64,000 nt of DNA, taken from the NCBI RefSeq assembly GCF_002288825.1, contig NZ_NSLI01000003.1, forward strand, positions 186,001-250,000. Direction: 5' to 3'. Origin of the DNA: Sphingomonas lenta (GTDB lineage Bacteria; Pseudomonadota; Alphaproteobacteria; Sphingomonadales; Sphingomonadaceae). Shown piece after piece: positions 35,519-45,948 of this stretch. Made by a program: the position numbers and the translations under genes. The notes below the pieces were generated by a model. That model searched no databases. It was not told the origin of the DNA and saw only the letters and a list, made by a program, of their open reading frames with translations. Each line of letters begins with the position of its first letter. The first letter of the stretch is position 1.

Positions 35519-36345
35519 GTTTCGACGCCGACGCCTATCTAGCGCGCGTGCGACTGCCCGCGCGGCCGACGGCGGACAGCTATGGGCTGGTCGCCGTGCA
35601 GCGCGCCCATAGACTGGCGATCCCGTTCGAGAACCTGGACGTGATCCTCGGCCGCGGGATCGCGATCGACTCCGCGGCGGTGTTCGGCAAGCTCGTGACC
35701 GCCAAGCGCGGCGGCTACTGCTTCGAGCATAACCGGCTGTTCCTCGATGCGCTGGAGGCGTTCGGGTTCGAGGCCAGGCCGCTGCTCGCGCGCGTCTGGC
35801 TGAACGGGGAGGATACGCCGCCGCTGACGCATACGCTGAGCCTGGTAGCGTTGGACGGACAGGAGTGGATCGCCGATCCCGGCTTCGGCGGCAGCTACGC
35901 CCCGCCCATGCCGCTCGCCGACGGCGCGGAGGCGGAAGCGCCCGACGGCGCGCGGTTCCGGCTTCAGCGCGACGAGACGCACGGCTGGATGCTGCTGCGC
36001 CGGGGAGACGCGGAGACGACGGACGGGCGTGGGGCGGGCGAGGGCTGGCGGCCGCAGTACAGCTTCACCACGGGCGAAGTATGGGACGCCGATCTGGCGA
36101 TGGGTAACTGGTGGAGCTCGACCGCGCCCGCCAGCCGCTTTCGCCAGCTGGTGATCGCCTCCATCGTGCTGCCGCGCGGCTTCGCGAGCCTGACCGACCG
36201 CCGCTATCGCCGCCGCGCGGGGACCGAGGACGCTGCGGGCGAGATCGACGATCCGCGCGTGTATCGGATGCGCATGAGCCTGATGTTCGGGATCGATCTG
36301 TCGAAGGACGAGGTGGCGGGGCTCAAGCTCTTCGCGGACGCATGA
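35515..36345 (+). CDS. nat: Arylamine N-acetyltransferase
   Basis: 276 residues from GTG 35515 (GTGA overlap). The Cys-His-Asp triad is visible: RGGYCFEHNRLF, PPLTHTLSLVAL and WIADPGFGGSYAPP. Transfers acetyl from acetyl-CoA to arylamines or hydrazines. N-terminal helical bundle with RLPARPTADSYGLVAVQRAH and IPFENLDVILG is standard. Confidence 0.93.
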   Translation: MSFDADAYLARVRLPARPTADSYGLVAVQRAHRLAIPFENLDVILGRGIAIDSAAVFGKLVTAKRGGYCFEHNRLFLDALEAFGFEARPLLARVWLNGEDTPPLTHTLSLVALDGQEWIADPGFGGSYAPPMPLADGAEAEAPDGARFRLQRDETHGWMLLRRGDAETTDGRGAGEGWRPQYSFTTGEVWDADLAMGNWWSSTAPASRFRQLVIASIVLPRGFASLTDRRYRRRAGTEDAAGEIDDPRVYRMRMSLMFGIDLSKDEVAGLKLFADA

Positions 36346-37364
36346 CGCTCGTCTCCGTCGTCGTGCCCGTGTTCAACCGGGCGCATGTGGTGGGCGACGC
36401 GGTGGGCAGCCTCCTGCGGCAGACGCACGCCGAGCTGGAGGTGGTGGTCGTCGACGATGGTTCGACTGACGCCTCGGTTGCGGTCGTCGAGGCGTTCGGC
36501 GACGGCCGCGTGCGCGTCGTGCGGCACGAGGCGAACCGCGGCATCCCGCACGCGCGCAACACGGGGCTGGAGGCGGCGCGGGGGCGCTACATCGCTTGGC
36601 TCGACAGCGACGACGTGGCGCGGCCGACGCGGATCGCCGAGCAGCTGGCGTTCCTGAAGGCGAACCCGGAGGTCGCGCTGGTGGGCGCGTGCGCGGGCAA
36701 GCTCCGCGCCGATGGGCGGCGCAAACGCGGCGTGCGCGTGCCGCCGACCGAGCACGCGGTGATCGCGCCCTGGCTGCTGTTCCGATCCGCCTTCCAGCAA
36801 TCGGCGGTGATGGCGCGGGCGGACGTGCTGCGACGCTTCCCGTACCGGCCCGACCTGCCGGTGTGCGAGGACCTGGACCAGTTTCAGCGAATCGCGGCCG
36901 AGCACCGCGTCGCCAACTTGGCGGCCGTGCTCGTCGATCGGCGCGTGCACCCCGACCAGACGATCCGGCGGCGGCAGGACGCGATCAAGGCGATGAAGCT
37001 GAAACTCGCGCCGCCCTGGCTCGAGCGGTTGGGGATGCGGTTCGGGTCCGACGACGTGGCGCGGCACGTGCAGCTGGGGAACCGGAAGCAGGCGAGTGTG
37101 CCGGCGGACGCGGACTTCCTGCGCTGGGCGGAGGCGTGGCTGCACGGTTTGCAGGCCGCTAACGCGTGGACGGACGCGTACGACGGGCAAGGGCTGGCGG
37201 TGGCGGGCGGCTGGTTCTGGGCGCTGGCCTGCGCGGATGCGGCATCCACAATCGGGCGCGGGCGGGCGTTGGGGCGGTTCGCAGGGTCGGAGCTCGCGCG
37301 CGGGTTGACGGGCGAGGCGGGCCGCCGGTGGTTGCGGGCGGCGCTGGGCGTGTGGCGGGGTTAG
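36342..37364 (+). CDS. Family 2 glycosyltransferase
   Basis: 340 residues from ATG 36342 (ATGA overlap with nat). GT-A nucleotide site SVVVPVFNRAHVVGDAVGSL and VVVVDDGSTDAS; DSDDVARPTRIAEQLAFL supplies the DxD, and the acceptor-side ED is in CEDLDQFQRIAAE. The C-terminal 100 residues are of unknown fold, with no membrane helix. Sugar donor and acceptor are unknown. It converges on the GntR gene with a 4-bp overlap. Confidence 0.88.
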   Translation: MTLVSVVVPVFNRAHVVGDAVGSLLRQTHAELEVVVVDDGSTDASVAVVEAFGDGRVRVVRHEANRGIPHARNTGLEAARGRYIAWLDSDDVARPTRIAEQLAFLKANPEVALVGACAGKLRADGRRKRGVRVPPTEHAVIAPWLLFRSAFQQSAVMARADVLRRFPYRPDLPVCEDLDQFQRIAAEHRVANLAAVLVDRRVHPDQTIRRRQDAIKAMKLKLAPPWLERLGMRFGSDDVARHVQLGNRKQASVPADADFLRWAEAWLHGLQAANAWTDAYDGQGLAVAGGWFWALACADAASTIGRGRALGRFAGSELARGLTGEAGRRWLRAALGVWRG

Positions 37365-37714
37365 GCCCGCTCGCGCTCCATCAGCTCGTCGACCTCGAGG
37401 CCGAGCAGGCGGATGTGGTCGCGGATGCGCGGCCAGTGCTGGGTGATGAACGTCTCGCGCTCGGCGACGCGCAGGCGGTCGGCGGCGCCGGCGAGGACGA
37501 ACATGCCCACGCCTCGGCGGACCTCGACGTAGCCGTCGTCCTGGAAGCTCTGATAGGCTTTGGCGACGGTGAGCGGGTTCGCGCCGTACTCGGCGGCGAG
37601 CGCCCGGACCGAAGGAAGCTGGTCGCCGGCGCCGTAGCGGCCGCGCAGGATGGCGGCGGCGATATGGCCCCGAAGGCGGAGATAGACCGGGCTGTCCTCG
37701 CTGAACGCTGTCAT
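37361..37714 (-). CDS. GntR-family regulator, YtrA subgroup
   Basis: 117 residues. Winged HTH in the first 75 (YLRLRGHIAAAILRGRYGAG, QLPSVRALAAEYGANPLTVA), then a short helical tail, the layout of YtrA regulators, which usually control a neighbouring ABC transporter. No such transporter is adjacent; nitroreductase lies 46 bp upstream on the same strand. Confidence 0.85.
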   Translation of the reverse strand: MTAFSEDSPVYLRLRGHIAAAILRGRYGAGDQLPSVRALAAEYGANPLTVAKAYQSFQDDGYVEVRRGVGMFVLAGAADRLRVAERETFITQHWPRIRDHIRLLGLEVDELMERERA

Positions 37715-37760
37715 ACCGAGTTAGTACAGCAGCCCGGAACTCGCGTCGAGTCCTTCGGCC

Positions 37761-38330
37761 TCACCATTGCGTCAGTATGCGGGATAGGTCGGGACGCGGC
37801 CGTTCCTCCAGCGGCCTTGACGGCGTGCCGATGAAGACGAAGCCGACGATCCGCTCGTGCGGCTTCCCGAACGCGTCGCGCACCGCGTCGCTCTCGGACG
37901 CCCAGCCGGTGAGCCAGCCCGCGGCATAGCCGTGCGCGTGCGCGGCGTGGAGCAGGTTCATCACCGCCGCGCCCGCCGACATCTCCTGCTCCCAGCGCGG
38001 AATGGGCCGTTCGTCGCTGGGCGACGAGAGCACCACGACCAGCGCGGGCGCTTGAGCCGCGAACTGGGCGAGGCCGTCGAGCTCGCCGGGCTTGGGCTCG
38101 CCTTCCGCGGTGCGCGCTTCGACCAGCAGCTCCGCCAGCGCGGCGCGGCGTTCGGGGCCGACCAGCACGAAGCGCCAAGGGGAGAGCTTGCCGTGGTCGG
38201 GCGTGCGCGCGGCGATCTCGACCATGGTGCGGAGCTCGTCCGCGGAAGGGCCGGGCGCGACGAGGTCGCGGGGCTTGCCGGAGCGGCGGGTCCGGAGCGC
38301 GGACAGGTAGGAGGAGCGGTCGTTGAGCAT
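37761..38330 (-). CDS. Nitroreductase-family FMN oxidoreductase
   Basis: 189 residues, YdjA-like: RTRRSGKPRDLVAPGPSADE and ARTPDHGKLSPWRFVLVGPE near the N-terminus, AAVMNLLHAAHAHGYAAGWL in the middle, GFVFIGTPSRPLEERPRPDL near the end. NAD(P)H-dependent reduction of an unidentified substrate. No signal peptide. Confidence 0.88.
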   Translation of the reverse strand: MLNDRSSYLSALRTRRSGKPRDLVAPGPSADELRTMVEIAARTPDHGKLSPWRFVLVGPERRAALAELLVEARTAEGEPKPGELDGLAQFAAQAPALVVVLSSPSDERPIPRWEQEMSAGAAVMNLLHAAHAHGYAAGWLTGWASESDAVRDAFGKPHERIVGFVFIGTPSRPLEERPRPDLSRILTQW

Positions 38331-38455
38331 CGCGCGGGCATGTAGCGCGCGGGGGCGATATTTACACGGGCGTGCGAGCCGCTAGGGTTCAGCGCCTGTA
38401 AACAGACCGGGTTCCAGGCCGGACCCGGCGTTTCCTGTTGTTCGGAGAGCGTGCC

Positions 38456-40075
38456 TTGCCCATCATCCCGTCGATCGCCTTGGGCTTTCTGCTGCTGCTG
38501 ATCGGCGGCGGCGCCTATGCGGCCACGACCCGCTCGCCAGAGTTCCTGGGCCATCCCAAGGGGCTCTACGTCCTGTTCTTCGCCGAGATGTGGGAGCGCT
38601 TCTCCTTCTACGGCATGCGGGCGCTCTTGATCTTCTACCTGACCAAGCACTGGCTGTTCGACGACGGCAAGGCGAACCTGATCTACGGCGCGTATCTCAG
38701 CCTCGTCTATGTCACGCCCGTGCTGGGCGGTTGGGTGGCCGACCGCTATCTCGGCCAGCGCAAGGCGACGCTCTACGGCGCGCTGCTGCTCACCTTCGGG
38801 CACTTCCTCATGGCGTTCGAGGGCGGCGGCGGTCAGGCCGATCCGGCGATCAACATCTTCTGGCTGGCGCTCGCCTTCATCATCGTGGGCTCAGGCTTTC
38901 TGAAGGCCAACATCTCGGTGATCGTGGGCCAGCTCTATCCGCTGACCGACGTGCGGCGCGACGGCGCGTACACGATCTTCTACATCGGCATCAACGTGGG
39001 CGCGACGCTGGGCGTGATCCTGGCGGGCTGGCTGGGCGAGACGTATGGCTGGGCCTACGGGTTCGGCGCGGCGGGCATCGGCATGCTTTTGGGCCTGGTC
39101 GTGTTCGTGCTGGGCAAGCCGCTGCTGCTGGGCAAGGGCGAGGCGCCGCGGCCGCTCACCAAGTCGACCGAATGGTCGCTCTACGGCGTCGGCCTGGCCG
39201 CCGTGGCGGTGATGTGGGCGCTGATCCAGTATCAGGACGTGATCCAGACGCTGCTGATCGTCTCGGGCGTGGCGCTGCTGGGTTACGTGCTGTTCGAAAG
39301 CTTCAAGCTCGAGCCGCACGCCCGCGACCGCATGTTCGCGGTGCTGTTCCTGATCGCGCTCAACCCCGTCTTCTGGGGCCTGTTCGAGCAGGCGGGCGGG
39401 TCGCTCAACCTCTACACCGACCGCTTCGTCGACCGCGGCGGCGTGCCCGCGTCGCTGTTCCAGTCGATCAACCCGATCTACATCGTGCTCCTGGGGCCGA
39501 TCTTCGCCGGGCTCTGGGTATGGCTGGGCCGGCGCGGGCTGGAGCCGTCGGCGCCCGCCAAGTTCGGCTTGGCGCTCTTGCAGGTGGGCCTCGCCTTTCT
39601 CGTGTTCGTCTGGGGCGCGCGTTCGGTCGGGCTCGCGGTCGCGACGCCCGTCTTCTTCGTGTTCGCGATCTACTTCCTCCAGACCACCGCCGAGCTCTGC
39701 CTGTCGCCCGTCGGCCTATCGGCGATGAACCGGCTGGCGCCCAAGCACCTGGCGAGCCTCATCATGGGCGCGTGGTTCTACATGACGGCGGTGGGTAACT
39801 TCGTCGCGGGCAAGATCGGCGAGGCCACCGGCGGCGAGTCGGGCGAGATGACCAAGGAGGGGACGCTCGCGGTGTACGACACGATCGGCTGGTGGACGAT
39901 TGGGATCGGTGTGGCCGTGCTGGCGGTGTCGCCGGTGATCCGGCGGCTGATGCACCTCGATACGCTGCGCGACGACGATACGCGCGTCAGCGACCACGCG
40001 ATGCTGGGCGAGGCCGAGCTGGCCGAGCCGCAGGCGGCCGGCATCCGCACCCGGGGCGAGACCAAGCCGGCGTGA
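38456..40075 (+). CDS. POT-family proton-coupled oligopeptide transporter
   Basis: 539 residues from TTG 38456, with GGAGAG six bases before it. MFS-type carrier with POT marks: FFAEMWERFSFYGMRALLIF (ExxER), GGWVADRYLGQRKA, FIIVGSGFLKANISVIVGQL and the NPVFWGLFEQAGGSLNLY motif. Usually the first conserved helix starts the protein; here an extra hydrophobic helix (IPSIALGFLLLLIGGGAY) precedes it, so the topology needs checking. A TTG at 38438 is also possible. Imports di- and tripeptides. Confidence 0.9.
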   Translation: MPIIPSIALGFLLLLIGGGAYAATTRSPEFLGHPKGLYVLFFAEMWERFSFYGMRALLIFYLTKHWLFDDGKANLIYGAYLSLVYVTPVLGGWVADRYLGQRKATLYGALLLTFGHFLMAFEGGGGQADPAINIFWLALAFIIVGSGFLKANISVIVGQLYPLTDVRRDGAYTIFYIGINVGATLGVILAGWLGETYGWAYGFGAAGIGMLLGLVVFVLGKPLLLGKGEAPRPLTKSTEWSLYGVGLAAVAVMWALIQYQDVIQTLLIVSGVALLGYVLFESFKLEPHARDRMFAVLFLIALNPVFWGLFEQAGGSLNLYTDRFVDRGGVPASLFQSINPIYIVLLGPIFAGLWVWLGRRGLEPSAPAKFGLALLQVGLAFLVFVWGARSVGLAVATPVFFVFAIYFLQTTAELCLSPVGLSAMNRLAPKHLASLIMGAWFYMTAVGNFVAGKIGEATGGESGEMTKEGTLAVYDTIGWWTIGIGVAVLAVSPVIRRLMHLDTLRDDDTRVSDHAMLGEAELAEPQAAGIRTRGETKPA

Positions 40076-40096
40076 CGGCGGGATGAGCGACCCCGG

Positions 40097-40792
40097 ATGA
40101 GCGATTGGGGCTGGGTCGCGGCCGCGGCGGCGGCGTTCGTCGGCTCGCACCTGTCGCTCAGCCACCTGTTCCGAGGTCCGCTCGTGGCGGCGCTGGGGTC
40201 GCGCGGGTTCCTGCTCGTCTACTCGCTCGTCGCGGCGGGCACGCTGGGGTGGCTGGTCTCCGCTTACCGGGCGAGCGCGCTGACGCCGCCGTTATGGCCG
40301 GTGGGCGACGCGATCTGGGCGGTGGCGACCGTCGTCACCCTGGTGGCGAGCGTGCTGTTCATGGGCTCGCTCGTCCGCAACCCCGCCTTTCCCAGCGGCG
40401 GCCCGCCCGCCGAGCCGCCGCGCGAGGCGCGGGGCGTGTATGCGGTGACGCGGCATCCGATGATGTGGGCGTTCGCGCTCTGGGGCCTCGCGCACATCGC
40501 CGTTCATCCGGTCGCGGCGCAGATCGTGCTGGCGGGCTCGATCGTGGTGCTGGCGCTGGCGGGGAGCGCGCTCCAGGACCGCAAGAAGCTCGCGCGCGAG
40601 CCGGGGTGGCGGGCGTGGGAGGCGCGGACGAGCTTCTGGCCGTTCGCCGCGATCGCGGGCGGCCGCGCGCGGCTGGGCGGGTTCGGGGGGCACGCGCTGG
40701 GCGGCGGCGTGGTGCTGTGGCTGGGCGCGACCTGGGCGCACATGCCGCTCGCGGGCTGGGCGGCGGGGGTGTGGCGCTGGATCCATGGGTGA
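40097..40792 (+). CDS. NnrU-family membrane protein
   Basis: 231 residues with about six helices. NnrU features: SHLSLSHLFRGPLVAALGSR, RGVYAVTRHPMMWAFALWGL and LQDRKKLAREPGWRAWEART. Found near denitrification genes in some bacteria, absent here; role unknown. Starts 21 bp after the peptide transporter. Confidence 0.88.
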   Translation: MSDWGWVAAAAAAFVGSHLSLSHLFRGPLVAALGSRGFLLVYSLVAAGTLGWLVSAYRASALTPPLWPVGDAIWAVATVVTLVASVLFMGSLVRNPAFPSGGPPAEPPREARGVYAVTRHPMMWAFALWGLAHIAVHPVAAQIVLAGSIVVLALAGSALQDRKKLAREPGWRAWEARTSFWPFAAIAGGRARLGGFGGHALGGGVVLWLGATWAHMPLAGWAAGVWRWIHG

Positions 40793-40875
40793 GCGGCGCT
40801 AGTCTTTTCGACTATTCAGTATGGCCGGTCAGATTTCCTAAATAGCGTGCGACGTCACCAGAATGGAGCATGGAC

Positions 40876-42039
40876 ATGCTGCCCCCGTCCGGCATCCGCG
40901 CCGCGTCCGCCGCGCCCTCCTTTCCCAATGACCCGAGCGCCGCGGCGCGTCAGGCGCTGGCCGCCGCCAAGCCGGGCGATGGCGCGGTCGACGTCGCCGA
41001 ACTCGGGTCGCAGATCGCCGCGCTCCGGGCGCAGAACCCGCAACTGGCCGACTCGGCGCGCGCGCATATCGAGCGGACGTTGACGCCTACGCAGCGCGGC
41101 GAGCTGTCGCGCGCGATCGACCGGGTGCCCGCGCCTGAAAAGGGGCCCGGCGCCGGAGAGCTCGCGCTCGACGTGACGCAGATCGGTCTCGACATTGCGG
41201 GGCTGCTCGATCCGACGCCGGTCTCGGACGGGGCGAACACCGCCATCTCGCTGTTCCGGGGCGACTGGGCGGGCGCGGGCATCTCCGCGCTGGGGATGAT
41301 CCCCTATCTCGGCGACGCGGCCAAGCTCGGCAAGCTGGGCAAGTGGGGCGAGACGATCGCCAAAGCGGTCGACTTCGCGCGCGTGAACCCGGGTTTCGCC
41401 GCGAGGATCGCGCCCGCGCTCGAGGGGATCGCGTCCGCGATCCGCCAGGCGCCGCTCGACAAGCTGCCCGACGGCGCGCGCCAGGCGCTGGAGGGGATCG
41501 CGACCAAGATCGAGGGCCACCTCGCCGAAGGCGCACGGGTCGCGGACGCGGCGCGCACCTCCGGGATCCCGGAGGCGAAAGTCCGCGAGATCGTGGCCAC
41601 GCCCAAGGGCGAGCGGCCGTCACCGTCGACCTACATGTCGGACGCAGACATTGCGGCGCACCTCAAACCCTTCCAGGAGTCGGGCGCGGTGCGCTTCACG
41701 TCCAAGTCCGGCGTCGAGAAGTACGGGACGTTGGGTCCGGCGAACGGCACCTTCACCATCCCGCGCAGCGAGCTCGACCGGGTGCTGAAGGAGACCGGCG
41801 GCGATCTCGCCCAGGTGGAGGCGAAGCTGGGCCTCGATCCGGGCACGCTGTCGAACGGCGACACGTTGATCGCGTTCATCAAGCCCGGCGACCTGAACAA
41901 CCTGCGCGTGCCGAGCGGCAACGAGGCGGGAGCGAACACCTATTGGGTGCCGGGCGGTCGTACGTCGGGTGGCGTGCCCGAGGCCACGGTCGACGTGCCC
42001 GCGGGGACGCGCTACACCCCCATCACGCTCGCACCCTGA
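40876..42039 (+). CDS. Probable polymorphic toxin with pre-toxin linker and unassigned C-terminal domain
   Basis: 387 residues from ATG 40876, whose GGAG is seven bases upstream; the ATG at 40870 is too close to it. Residues 1-90 are Ala/Pro-rich with helices (DVAELGSQIAALRAQNPQLA). Residues 95-175 resemble the pre-toxin linker before polymorphic toxin tips (DIAGLLDPTPVSDGANTAIS, GDWAGAGISALGMIPYLGDA, KLGKLGKWGETIAKAV). The C-terminal ~145 residues form the candidate toxin (YMSDADIAAHLKPFQESGAV, IPRSELDRVLKETGGDLAQV, GNEAGANTYWVPGGRTSGG). No signal peptide, VgrG, PAAR, RHS or LXG part is present. The next gene fits an immunity protein. Confidence 0.65.
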   Translation: MLPPSGIRAASAAPSFPNDPSAAARQALAAAKPGDGAVDVAELGSQIAALRAQNPQLADSARAHIERTLTPTQRGELSRAIDRVPAPEKGPGAGELALDVTQIGLDIAGLLDPTPVSDGANTAISLFRGDWAGAGISALGMIPYLGDAAKLGKLGKWGETIAKAVDFARVNPGFAARIAPALEGIASAIRQAPLDKLPDGARQALEGIATKIEGHLAEGARVADAARTSGIPEAKVREIVATPKGERPSPSTYMSDADIAAHLKPFQESGAVRFTSKSGVEKYGTLGPANGTFTIPRSELDRVLKETGGDLAQVEAKLGLDPGTLSNGDTLIAFIKPGDLNNLRVPSGNEAGANTYWVPGGRTSGGVPEATVDVPAGTRYTPITLAP

Positions 42040-42055
42040 CCCGAGGAGTTGGCCG

Positions 42056-42295
42056 ATGAGGATCATCGAAGGCGAGGAAAAGATCACCACCGGCCCCCGC
42101 GCGCCGGACGACGCCGATACGGTGCGCGGCGAGGGCTGGATCGCGGTCCGGCGCGACGGCGGCCATTTCCTGGAGTACGACGCCGGCGAGATCCAGTCGC
42201 GCGACGTCTCGCTGCCGATCAGCGCGGAGGAGTTCGACCGGCTGCGCGTCGACCACTCGCAATTCCTGCCGATCGTCTACGCGCACGGCGGATAG
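42056..42295 (+). CDS. Putative immunity protein
   Basis: 79 residues from ATG 42056, 16 bp after the toxin stop, with GAGGAG upstream. Acidic, no signal peptide (EGEEKITTGPRAPDDADTVR, EYDAGEIQSRDVSLPISAEE). Size, charge and tight spacing behind a toxin-like gene match immunity partners. No family recognised. Confidence 0.55.
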   Translation: MRIIEGEEKITTGPRAPDDADTVRGEGWIAVRRDGGHFLEYDAGEIQSRDVSLPISAEEFDRLRVDHSQFLPIVYAHGG

Positions 42296-42303
42296 GCGGT
42301 GAT

Positions 42304-43273
<970 letters not shown>

Positions 43274-43299
<26 letters not shown>

Positions 43300-44533
43300 G
43301 GGCGGGTTCCTCCGGCGTGTGGGCGGAAACGACGGTGGTGGCCGCCAGGTCCATCGACACGTTGCCCAACGTCCGGAAGATGTCCGGGAAGGTCTCGACG
43401 GCGATCAAGAGGCCTAGCGGCTCGATCGGTACGCCGAGCGCGACGCAGACGGGAGCTACCGAGGCGAAGAAGCTGATCTGCGCGGGCAGGCTGATCGAGC
43501 CCAAGGACACGAGCGCGCCGGTGAGCACGGCCGCGGCGAGCGCGCCGGGGGCGACCGGGTAACCGAACCAGCGCGCGATGTAGATGGCGATGGCGACGTT
43601 CATCGCGGGCTGCGTCGCGCGGAACATGGCGACCGCGAGCGGGAGGGCGACGCCGGCCTTGGCTTCCGCGATGCCCAAGGTCCGCGCGCCGGCGAGCATG
43701 GCGGGGAGGCTGGCGAGCGAGGATTGCGTGGAAATCGCCACCGCCTGCGCGGGCGCCAGCGCGCGGGCGAAGCGGAGCGGCGAGGTGCGGCCTCCGATCC
43801 AGGCGATCGGGTAGGCGAGGAGCATGATCACTGCGCCGATCGCCGAGACGATCAGGATGTAGTGGACGAGCGCGCCGAACGCGGTGACGCCCGCGCGCGC
43901 GCCCACACCGTAGGCGAGCGCGAACACGCCGATGGGCGCGAGCCACAACACCCAATCGATGATCACCAGCATGGTGTCGCGGATCGCGGCGAAGGCGCGC
44001 ACCAGCACGCCGCGCGCGGCCGGGTCGATGCGCGTCATCGCGAACGCAAAGGCGAGCGTGAAGATGATGAGCGAGAGCAGCGCGTTGTCGACCGCCGCCT
44101 TGACGACGTTGGTGGGCACGATGGTGGAGAAGAACTCCGCGAGCGGCGGGGGCGGCGTCACCTGCTCCGCGCCGCCCAGCGCCTGCCGGAGCGAGGCGGC
44201 GGCCTCGGCGGGGACAGGGAAGAGGTCGAGCAGCACGGGCGTCAGCAGCGCGGAGACGGTGCCGGTAACGAACACGAGCGCCAGGATCAGCCCGATCATG
44301 CGCGCGGTGACGCGGCCCGCCCCGGCGGCCACGGCCGTGTCGGCAACGGCGGTGACGAGCAGCGCCACGACGAGCGGGATCACCGTCATCTGCAACCCTG
44401 CGAGCCAGGCGCTGCCGAGCGGACCGGTGACCAGCAGCGCGCTCTGGGCGGCCGTCGGCGACAGCGCGGCCGCGCCGATGCCGACGAGCAGGCCGGCGAC
44501 GAGGGACAGGAGGATCAGCGTGGCTCGCGACAT
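43274..44533 (-). CDS. Dicarboxylate/amino-acid:cation symporter (DAACS family)
   Basis: 419 residues with about eight helices plus two re-entrant loops; the serine-rich loop is [20 protein letters not shown] and the second half has [20 protein letters not shown]. Cation-coupled uptake of C4-dicarboxylates or acidic amino acids is expected; specificity is not clear. Divergent from glmM with 74 bp between. Confidence 0.9.
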
Positions 44534-44607
44534 GCTCGCTCTTTGGTTATGGAGGGCGCTGGAAAGGCGCGGAAAAGACTGCGCATAGCGAACGGCTCAG
44601 GGCGGGA

Positions 44608-45948
44608 ATGGCAAGAAAATATTTCGGGACCGATGGGATCAGGGGACTGACCAACCGGAGCCCCATGACCGCGGAGACGGCGATGCGCGTCGGCATGGCG
44701 GCGGGCGCGTACTTCCGGCGCGGGGGACACCGGCACCGCGTGCTGATCGGCAAGGACACGCGCCTGTCGGGCTATATGCTCGAATCGGCGCTGGTGGCGG
44801 GCTTCACCAGCGTAGGCATGGACGTGATCATGACGGGGCCGATGCCGACGCCCGCCGTCGCGATGCTGACGCAATCGATGCGCGCCGACCTGGGCGTGAT
44901 GATCTCGGCCAGCCACAACCCCTATGCCGACAACGGCATAAAGCTGTTCGGGCCCGACGGCTTCAAGCTGTCCGACGAAGCGGAGGAGGAGATCGAGGCG
45001 CTGATCGAGGGGGAGGTGCCCCTGTCGGACGCGGGCGACATCGGGCGCGCGCGCCGGATCGACGACGCGCAGGGGCGCTACATCCACTTCGCCAAGGCCA
45101 CCTTCCCCGAGGACCAGCGGCTGGACGGCATGAAGGTCGTCGTCGACTGCGCCAACGGCGCGGCGTACCGCGTCGCGCCCTCGGCCTTGTGGGAGCTGGG
45201 GGCGGACGTGGTCGCGATCGGCGTGGAGCCCAACGGCCGCAACATCAACGACCGCGTGGGCTCGACGGCGCCGCAGACCTTGTCGGAGACGGTGGTGGCG
45301 AGCGGCGCGGCGATGGGGATCGCGCTGGACGGCGACGCCGACCGGCTAATCGTGGTGGACGAGCGGGGCCAGGTCGTCGACGGCGACCAGCTGATGGCGA
45401 CGATCGCGACCGCCTATGCGCGCCAGGGCAAGCTCAAGGGCGGCGGGCTGGTCGCGACCGTTATGAGCAACCTGGGGCTGGAGCGGCACCTGGCGGCGCA
45501 GGGCATGGGGCTGGTCAGGACCAAGGTGGGCGACCGGCACGTGCTCGAGGCGATGCGCGCGCGGGGCTACAATGTCGGCGGCGAGCAGTCGGGGCACATC
45601 ATCCTGTCCGACCACGCCACCACGGGCGACGGGCTGGTCGCGGCGCTGCAGGTGCTCGCCGAGGTCAGGCGCGCGGGCGCGCCGGCGAGCGAGGTGCTGC
45701 ACCGGTTCGAGCCGCTGCCGCAGCTGCTGCGCAACGTACGCTTCGGGGGCGGCAAGCCGCTGGAGGCGGAGGCGGTCAAGGCGTGCATCGCGGAAGCCGA
45801 GGCCGAGCTGGCGGCGCGCGGGCGGCTGGTGATCCGGCCGTCGGGTACGGAGCCGGTAATCCGCGTAATGGCGGAGGGCGAGGATCGGGGCCAGGTCGAG
45901 CGTGTCGTGACGCGCATCTGCGACGCGGTGCGGAAGGCGGCGGCTTGA
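44608..45948 (+). CDS. glmM: Phosphoglucosamine mutase
   Basis: 446 residues. Converts glucosamine-6-P to glucosamine-1-P for UDP-GlcNAc. Motifs: [12 protein letters not shown], phosphoserine loop [17 protein letters not shown], metal loop [11 protein letters not shown] and [15 protein letters not shown]. ThiD starts within its stop codon (TTGA). Confidence 0.97.
   Translation: MARKYFGTDGIRGLTNRSPMTAETAMRVGMAAGAYFRRGGHRHRVLIGKDTRLSGYMLESALVAGFTSVGMDVIMTGPMPTPAVAMLTQSMRADLGVMISASHNPYADNGIKLFGPDGFKLSDEAEEEIEALIEGEVPLSDAGDIGRARRIDDAQGRYIHFAKATFPEDQRLDGMKVVVDCANGAAYRVAPSALWELGADVVAIGVEPNGRNINDRVGSTAPQTLSETVVASGAAMGIALDGDADRLIVVDERGQVVDGDQLMATIATAYARQGKLKGGGLVATVMSNLGLERHLAAQGMGLVRTKVGDRHVLEAMRARGYNVGGEQSGHIILSDHATTGDGLVAALQVLAEVRRAGAPASEVLHRFEPLPQLLRNVRFGGGKPLEAEAVKACIAEAEAELAARGRLVIRPSGTEPVIRVMAEGEDRGQVERVVTRICDAVRKAAA

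Noticed and set aside
40876..42039. Naming the toxin C-terminal domain as a specific toxin family (for example an ADP-ribosyltransferase)
   Set aside because: The motif GNEAGAN...PGGRTSGG is suggestive, but I could not match catalytic residues with confidence.
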